Positions 5,897-6,183 of a stretch of 6,183 nt of DNA are shown piece by piece (the first letter of the stretch is position 1; every line of letters begins with the position of its first letter). The translations under genes and the position numbers were made by a program. This stretch comes from Oligoflexia bacterium. GTDB lineage: Bacteria > Myxococcota_A > UBA796 > UBA2385. The stretch lies in the NCBI GenBank assembly GCA_013152105.1, contig JAADHA010000622.1, positions 1 through 6,183 on the forward strand. The letters are read 5' to 3'. Under the pieces are notes generated by a model that saw only the letters and a program-made list of their open reading frames with translations, made no database searches and was not told the origin of the DNA.

Positions 5897-6183
5897 ATGG
5901 CGCACGAGCTGGACTGGGACGAGCGAGGCGAGATCTGCCGTTCCTCGCTCCAATTCCTGCACTTCCTGTGCGGGTCCTGGGTCGGACAGGGGCACTCCCG
6001 TGGCGAGCCCGTGCAAGCCCGCTTTCGGGCGCGCCTGTGCTTCGAGGAGACCTTCTTGCAGTGCGAGGAGACCCTGCGCTGTGCCGACGGCCAGCTCAGC
6101 CACGAAGACCTGGCGATGACGCGCTACGACCCCGATGGCGAGGTCGTCCGGGTCACGCACTTCATGGCTCGCGGCTGGGTCAG
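5897..6183 (+). CDS. Partial gene: putative small beta-barrel protein (lipocalin/nitrobindin/DUF1579-like), 3' end outside the window
   Basis: The frame runs from an ATG at 5897, with GGAG six bases upstream, to the window edge without a stop. This gives 95 codons with G/C-rich third positions. There is no signal peptide, so a cytoplasmic location is likely. After a polar start, residues of about 20-33 read FLHFLCGSWVGQGH. This fits the conserved opening of FABP-like/nitrobindin/DUF1579 barrels, in which a G-x-W-x-G-x-G turn begins the first strand. Further features in keeping are alternating strands, an acidic FEETFLQCEETL strand, a DGQLSHED turn and YDPDGEVVRVTHF. The fold assignment is by pattern memory only. 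Members include haem-binding and ligand-binding barrels as well as many of unknown role. It is transcribed away from the cytochrome gene and need not be linked to it in function. Confidence 0.72.
   Translation, partial: MAHELDWDERGEICRSSLQFLHFLCGSWVGQGHSRGEPVQARFRARLCFEETFLQCEETLRCADGQLSHEDLAMTRYDPDGEVVRVTHFMARGWV

Noticed and set aside
5879..6160. Minus-strand open frame opposite the right-hand gene
   Set aside because: The plus-strand frame from 5897 has a ribosome binding site and a plausible beta-barrel motif. The minus frame has neither.

Overview
The window is a compact, GC-rich stretch of bacterial chromosome. Several features point to a Gram-negative envelope: one clear lipoprotein and one probable one, an exported multihaem c-type cytochrome with a thioredoxin-like domain, and a membrane-anchored or secreted metal-dependent phosphoesterase. 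The mix of FG-GAP/ASPIC propeller and multihaem cytochrome genes at high GC is typical of Myxococcota-like (former deltaproteobacterial) or similar lineages. That placement is inference, because no taxonomic marker gene is present.

Layout: 3-62 (+) is probably the last 19 codons of a gene that enters from the left. A gap of about 190 bases follows, and then four genes on the minus strand, listed here in order of transcription from right to left. First is an octahaem cytochrome c with an N-terminal CPHC thioredoxin-like domain (5825-4251). Second, 21 bases later, is a seven-repeat FG-GAP/VCBS beta-propeller with a C-terminal ASPIC/UnbV domain (4229-2310). A 224-base spacer with a strong stem-loop comes next. 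Third is a small lipoprotein of unknown function (2085-1369). Fourth, 20 bases later, is an endonuclease/exonuclease/phosphatase (EEP) fold enzyme with an N-terminal membrane segment (1348-257). To the right of a 71-base divergent spacer, a plus-strand gene starts at 5897 and leaves the window. It looks like a lipocalin-like or nitrobindin-like small beta-barrel.

The spacing suggests two transcription units on the minus strand: cytochrome plus propeller, then lipoprotein plus EEP enzyme. The stem-loop at 2192-2219 lies between them. All four products are predicted to act in the envelope or outside the cytoplasm. The cytochrome and propeller pair looks like a redox module.

The points most worth a second look are these. 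The thioredoxin-like domain is fused to two tandem four-haem modules. The cytochrome and propeller genes share one reading frame and are separated by a single amber codon, which lies in a 15-bp tandem repeat whose other copy reads CAG. A receiver-like peptide frame sits in the 2086-2309 spacer.
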